A stretch of 53,499 bases of DNA from Curtobacterium sp. A7_M15 (GTDB taxonomy: Bacteria; Actinomycetota; Actinomycetes; Actinomycetales; Microbacteriaceae): positions 1 through 53,499 of the forward strand of contig NZ_JAUZED010000012.1 in the NCBI RefSeq assembly GCF_030705415.1, written 5' to 3'. Below, one piece after another: positions 50,472 through 53,499 of this stretch. The position numbers and the translations under genes are program-made. The stretch's first letter is position 1. Each line of letters begins with the position of its first letter. The notes under the pieces are model-generated. The model was not told where the DNA came from. It worked only from the letters and a program-made list of their open reading frames with translations, and searched no databases.

Positions 50472-51373
50472 GAGGCAGCCGACGAGGAACCGGGCTCGAG
50501 CACGACGAGTCCGGCATCGGGACCGGCGTTGAAGGCGTCGGGCGCACACGTCATCGGTTCGACGGCCAGCCCCACGCGGTGGTACTCCGGCACGACGTGG
50601 TCAGCGGTGTGGACCTGCGCCCACCCGCACTCCGGGCCGAACGCGACGCGGACGCCACGGCCGTCGGCGGCGGTGAGGACGATCGTCGCGGTGCCGTCCG
50701 CATCGCGGTCGAACCCGGTGAAGGCGTGGTCGATGAAGCGGTCGCCGATGCGCGTCGCGGAGCGCAGGTCGAACTCGTCATGTACCGGCGCGAGACCCGT
50801 CGGGACGAGCCGGTCCTCGGTGACCTCGAGCACCTCGGCGGCGGGGAGGGTCAGGGTCCAGTCGTCGACCCGCCCCTCGCCGGCGACGAGGTACGGGTGC
50901 GGCCCGGTCCCCCACGGTGCTGCGTCGGCGCCGGTGTTCGTCCCGGTGATCGTGGTGTGCAGTCCGTCGCCGTCGACGCGGTACTCCACCAGGACCTCGA
51001 CGCGGAACGGGTACCCCTCTTGCGCGGGCACCGTCGTGGCGAGCACCGCACGGTCGGGTTCGTGCGCGACGGTCCGGAAGTCGGTCCAGGCGACCAGCCC
51101 GTGCAACGCGTGCTGCCGCTTCGGCTCGGTCAACGCGAGCTCGTGCTCGGTCCCGCCGAACGTGTACTTGCCGTCGACGACGCGGTTCGGCCACGGCGCC
51201 AGCACTGCGCCGCGGAAGGCCGGGCGCACCTCGTCCACGTCGAACGGCACGACCAGGTCGCGTCCCTCGAACCGGAGCGTCCGCAGCGTCGCCCCCACCG
51301 AGGCGATCTCGGCGGTGTAGCCACCGGCGGTGATCGTCAGGGCGGAACCGGACAGGGGTGCGTCGCTGCTCAT
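50450..51373 (-). CDS. Aldose 1-epimerase family protein
   Basis: A 307-residue beta-sandwich sugar mutarotase. The GalM-family residues are seen in PWPNRVVDGKYTF, QHALHGLVAWTDF (His), WGTGPHPYLVAG (His) and VGLAVEPMTCAPDAFN (Glu as the base). The short form is like YphB-type epimerases. It is the first gene before pabB, which overlaps its end. ATG 51373 has a TACGCT box six bases upstream. Confidence 0.9.
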   Translation of the reverse strand: MSSDAPLSGSALTITAGGYTAEIASVGATLRTLRFEGRDLVVPFDVDEVRPAFRGAVLAPWPNRVVDGKYTFGGTEHELALTEPKRQHALHGLVAWTDFRTVAHEPDRAVLATTVPAQEGYPFRVEVLVEYRVDGDGLHTTITGTNTGADAAPWGTGPHPYLVAGEGRVDDWTLTLPAAEVLEVTEDRLVPTGLAPVHDEFDLRSATRIGDRFIDHAFTGFDRDADGTATIVLTAADGRGVRVAFGPECGWAQVHTADHVVPEYHRVGLAVEPMTCAPDAFNAGPDAGLVVLEPGSSSAASWTIAAV

Positions 51374-51379
51374 GCGCTC

Positions 51380-51385
51380 AGCGTA
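51380..51385 (-). promoter_or_regulatory. -10 box of epimerase gene (leaderless)
   Basis: TACGCT on the minus strand, six bases before ATG 51373. Confidence 0.6.
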
Positions 51386-51429
51386 GTGGGGAGAGACGGA
51401 TCACCACGGCCGCGGATTCCCGGAACGAG

Positions 51430-51462
51430 AAAACCCCCGCGGTTCCGGAGAACCGCGGGGGT
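51430..51462 (-). terminator. Rho-independent terminator of tRNA-Ala
   Basis: Perfect 12-base stem ACCCCCGCGGTT/AACCGCGGGGGT (51433-51444, 51451-51462) with a 6-base loop and a TTTT run on the minus strand. The best terminator in the window. Confidence 0.9.
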
Positions 51463-51467
51463 GATGG

Positions 51468-51540
51468 TGGATCTGAGGGGACTCGAACCCCTGACCCCCT
51501 GCATGCCATGCAGGTGCGCTACCAGCTGCGCCACAGACCC
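51468..51540 (-). tRNA. tRNA-Ala (anticodon GGC)
   Basis: A 73-base cloverleaf on the minus strand: acceptor GGGTCTG pairs with CAGATCC (one G-T pair), discriminator A, anticodon stem CCTGC/GCAGG with loop ATGGCAT giving GGC, T arm GGTTCGAGTCC. CCA not encoded. A -10 box TACGCT lies 58 bases upstream and a terminator six bases downstream. Confidence 0.95.
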
Positions 51541-51597
51541 GAAGTGTGGTGTTCCCACCGACTTCTCTGTCCCCCAGTTCCCCGGAGGCACCAGTGA

Positions 51598-51603
51598 AGC
51601 GTA
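51598..51603 (-). promoter_or_regulatory. -10 box of tRNA-Ala
   Basis: TACGCT on the minus strand, 58 bases upstream of the tRNA; the same distance as for tRNA-Pro. Confidence 0.45.
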
Positions 51604-51657
51604 CACCATGCGAACACCGGGTGACGAAATCATCGCCGCCACCCGGGCGCGTCGCAT

Positions 51658-52032
51658 CTAGGCGGTGTGGTCCACCGGGAGTTCGAGCGGGATCGTCGGG
51701 CAGTCCGACCAGAGACGCTCGAGCGAGTAGTACTGACGGTCTTCTTCGTGGAAGACGTGCACGACGATCTCGCCGAAGTCGATGAGGACCCAGCGCCCTT
51801 CGCTCCGGCCTTCGCGGCGGAGCGGCTTGGCCCCGGCGTCGAGGAGGCGCTCTTCGATCTCGTCCGCGATGGCGAGCACGTTGCGCTCGTTCCGGCCGGT
51901 CGCGAGCAGGAACACGTCGGTGAGCTGCAGCGGCCCGGTCACGTCGAGGGCGACGAGGTCTTCGGCCTGCTTGGCGTCAGCCGCCTGAGCGGCGATCTGC
52001 ACGAGTTCCAGTGCACGTGAGGAGGCGGTCAC
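51658..52032 (-). CDS. rsfS: Ribosomal silencing factor RsfS
   Basis: A 124-residue RsfS/Iojap protein that binds uL14 on the large subunit and blocks subunit joining when nutrients are short. Family marks: LVQIAAQAADAKQAEDLVALDV, LTDVFLLATGRNERNV and DFGEIVVHVFHEEDRQYYSLERLWSD. GTG 52032 has GGAAGG upstream; a longer in-frame start at 52110 would add 26 non-family residues. The gene before it on this strand is the anchored protein at 52140. Confidence 0.95.
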   Translation of the reverse strand: MTASSRALELVQIAAQAADAKQAEDLVALDVTGPLQLTDVFLLATGRNERNVLAIADEIEERLLDAGAKPLRREGRSEGRWVLIDFGEIVVHVFHEEDRQYYSLERLWSDCPTIPLELPVDHTA

Positions 52033-52139
52033 GGATTCCTTCCGGTCGGTCGACCTGGCAGGCTGCCGGATCGCTTGATGGGTCATGATCATAAGCCACC
52101 CCACCGACACACGGCCAGGCAGCGTGCGGTGGGGAGGAC

Positions 52140-53499
52140 TCAGAACGTGTGGGTCGTGACGAGCGCCACGATGATGACCGCGGCCGCTGCGATGCCGACG
52201 GCACCGACCGTCACGCCGAGGATGAGCGGTGTCCGCGACTCCTTCGGCTTGGCCGCCGCCAGGACGACCTGCCGAGTGGAGGTGTGGCTCGACACCGCAC
52301 GGCTGGCACGGACCGGGCTGGCGTCCGTCTCGGGCTGCTCGTCGTGCTGCTCGAGCAGACGGTCGACCTCGGCGCCGTCGATCGGCCGGTGGGACCCGGT
52401 CGAGGACAGCGAGGACGGCAGGTCGATCGAGCCGGTGAGGATGACCTCACCCGTGGCGTTCAGCGCACCTGTCGGGTCGGCGAGGGCCGAGTTCGGCAGG
52501 ATGATCGCGTTCGTGTTGGTCACGGCGACGCGGCGGGTGCCGGTCTCCTCGTCGTGGATCTCGGCGTCGTTCGAATCGTGCGCCTGCTGCGACCAGTGAC
52601 CGACGGGCGGCTCGAAGGCGGTCGTGAGGGGCTTCGGCTCGGCCGGGCGCTGGAACGACGCCGGCACGCGGGGTGCGGCGGCCTCGGTCGCGTCGTCCTG
52701 CATGCCCGTCGAGACCGGAGCGGAGCCGACAGGCGCGTGCGGTGCCGAAGGCTGCGCCGCCCCCGCGGTGCTCTGGACCGGGACTTCGTTCGTGTCGTCC
52801 TCGTCCAGCGAGAGTGGGAACACCGCCGGCGTCGAGGACTCGACGGGGGTTCGTCGTGCCGCAGCCGGGGCATCCGGCGTCTCCGAGGCAGCGCCGGCGT
52901 CGGACGACTCGGCGGTCTCTGGCGGGGCCCACGTCGAACGGTGGCGACGGGGTTCCTCGCCGTGGGCGGCGGCTTCCTCGAGGGGCTCGATCGCGTCGGG
53001 CGACCCATCGGCCTCGGTCGCCTGCGCCACGGCTGCCTGGTCGAGCACGACCGTCTCGGCCGAGGGCTCCGCGGCGACGGAGGACTCCTGCGCGAGCGGC
53101 TCGGGCTCGGACGTACCAGCACTGACGGGGTGCTGGTCCGTGCCCTCGGAGACGGACGACGCGCCCGTCGAGTCTGCTCGACCCGATCCGTCGTGCAGCG
53201 AATCGACGGATCCGAGCACGTCCTCGACGGTGCGGTCGGACGACTGCGGCGTGGGGTTCTGGAGCGGGACGGGCTGGATGGCCTGCCCCTCGGCCGCGCG
53301 CATCTGCCGGATCTGCCGACGGGTGAGTCCACCCGAGCCGGGGACGATCTCGGTCGCCGACGCGGGCGGCATCGACGACACGCCGGCACCGGCCGCCGCA
53401 GCGGACGACGGCGCAGCCGACTGCGCGGCTGCTCCCGGGGCGGGGGCGACGTGGCTGCCGGGACGGTGGCGGACCTCGGCCTGGGCGGCGGCGGAGGCG
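52140..53499 (-). CDS. Membrane-anchored Ala/Ser/Pro/Glu-rich protein (5' end outside window)
   Basis: At least 450 residues; the frame stays open to the window edge, so the start is probably beyond it (an internal GTG lies at 53381). Most is low-complexity and acidic, without cysteines; LTRRQIRQMRAAEG near the visible N-terminal part is a short basic helix. Only the segment VTNTNAIILPNSALADPTGALNATGEVILTGSIDLPSSL looks folded. A single hydrophobic segment at the very end (TPLILGVTVGAVGIAAAAVIIVALVT) anchors it. Such genes often precede rsfS in Microbacteriaceae from memory. Function unknown. Confidence 0.65.
   Translation of the reverse strand, partial: ASAAAQAEVRHRPGSHVAPAPGAAAQSAAPSSAAAAGAGVSSMPPASATEIVPGSGGLTRRQIRQMRAAEGQAIQPVPLQNPTPQSSDRTVEDVLGSVDSLHDGSGRADSTGASSVSEGTDQHPVSAGTSEPEPLAQESSVAAEPSAETVVLDQAAVAQATEADGSPDAIEPLEEAAAHGEEPRRHRSTWAPPETAESSDAGAASETPDAPAAARRTPVESSTPAVFPLSLDEDDTNEVPVQSTAGAAQPSAPHAPVGSAPVSTGMQDDATEAAAPRVPASFQRPAEPKPLTTAFEPPVGHWSQQAHDSNDAEIHDEETGTRRVAVTNTNAIILPNSALADPTGALNATGEVILTGSIDLPSSLSSTGSHRPIDGAEVDRLLEQHDEQPETDASPVRASRAVSSHTSTRQVVLAAAKPKESRTPLILGVTVGAVGIAAAAVIIVALVTTHTF

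Overview
This is a roughly 70% GC actinobacterial chromosome segment. Gene content, the very GC-biased third codon positions and the promoter style point to Microbacteriaceae, most likely Curtobacterium or a close relative; that is an inference from pattern, not a search. No phage, insertion sequence, CRISPR array or rRNA is visible, and most of it looks like ordinary core and niche genes with short intergenic gaps.

Layout. 0.1-3.1 kb: secreted GH43 glycosidase, RibD-type reductase, small lipoprotein. 3.2-7.3 kb: a drug-efflux/resistance group (ABC-2 permease and ATPase, divergent ArsR-type regulator coupled to an MFS exporter, then a rifampin ADP-ribosyltransferase). 7.4-13.7 kb: duplicated-domain membrane protein, AraC-type regulator, and a GH4 alpha-galactosidase operon with substrate-binding protein and two permeases but no ATPase (a shared MsiK-like ATPase elsewhere is presumed). 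13.9-16.4 kb: cold-shock protein, fatty-acid desaturase, flavin-dependent oxidoreductase. 16.5-21.7 kb: orphan PD-(D/E)XK protein, tRNA-Pro(GGG), CWB2-like lipoprotein, RecQ helicase fused to a phosphoribosyltransferase-like domain. 21.8-32.8 kb: membrane proteins, aldo/keto reductase with divergent XRE regulator, NUDIX hydrolase, a small unknown protein with an overlapping leaderless leader peptide, PabC-like lyase, amidohydrolase, Fic protein coupled to oligopeptidase B. 32.9-42.7 kb: CYTH-CHAD protein, mycoredoxin, SNF2 helicase, kinase-like protein, FUSC protein, OmpR/histidine-kinase pair. 42.7-48.8 kb: the complete SOS mutagenesis cassette ImuA-ImuB-DnaE2 with two LexA boxes. 48.9-53.5 kb: PabB, GalM-like epimerase, tRNA-Ala(GGC), RsfS and a truncated membrane-anchored protein.

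Two themes run through the window. First, at least 17 start codons sit exactly six bases downstream of a TANNNT-like -10 hexamer, meaning leaderless mRNAs; this spacing was used to choose starts. Second, intergenic gaps carry three different families of long palindromes, and a 16-base sequence related to one family also occurs inside four coding genes. The most interesting single items are the leaderless leader peptide at 26.7 kb, a hairpin around the desaturase ribosome-binding site next to the cold-shock gene, the palindrome families and the promoter/LexA arrangement of imuA.
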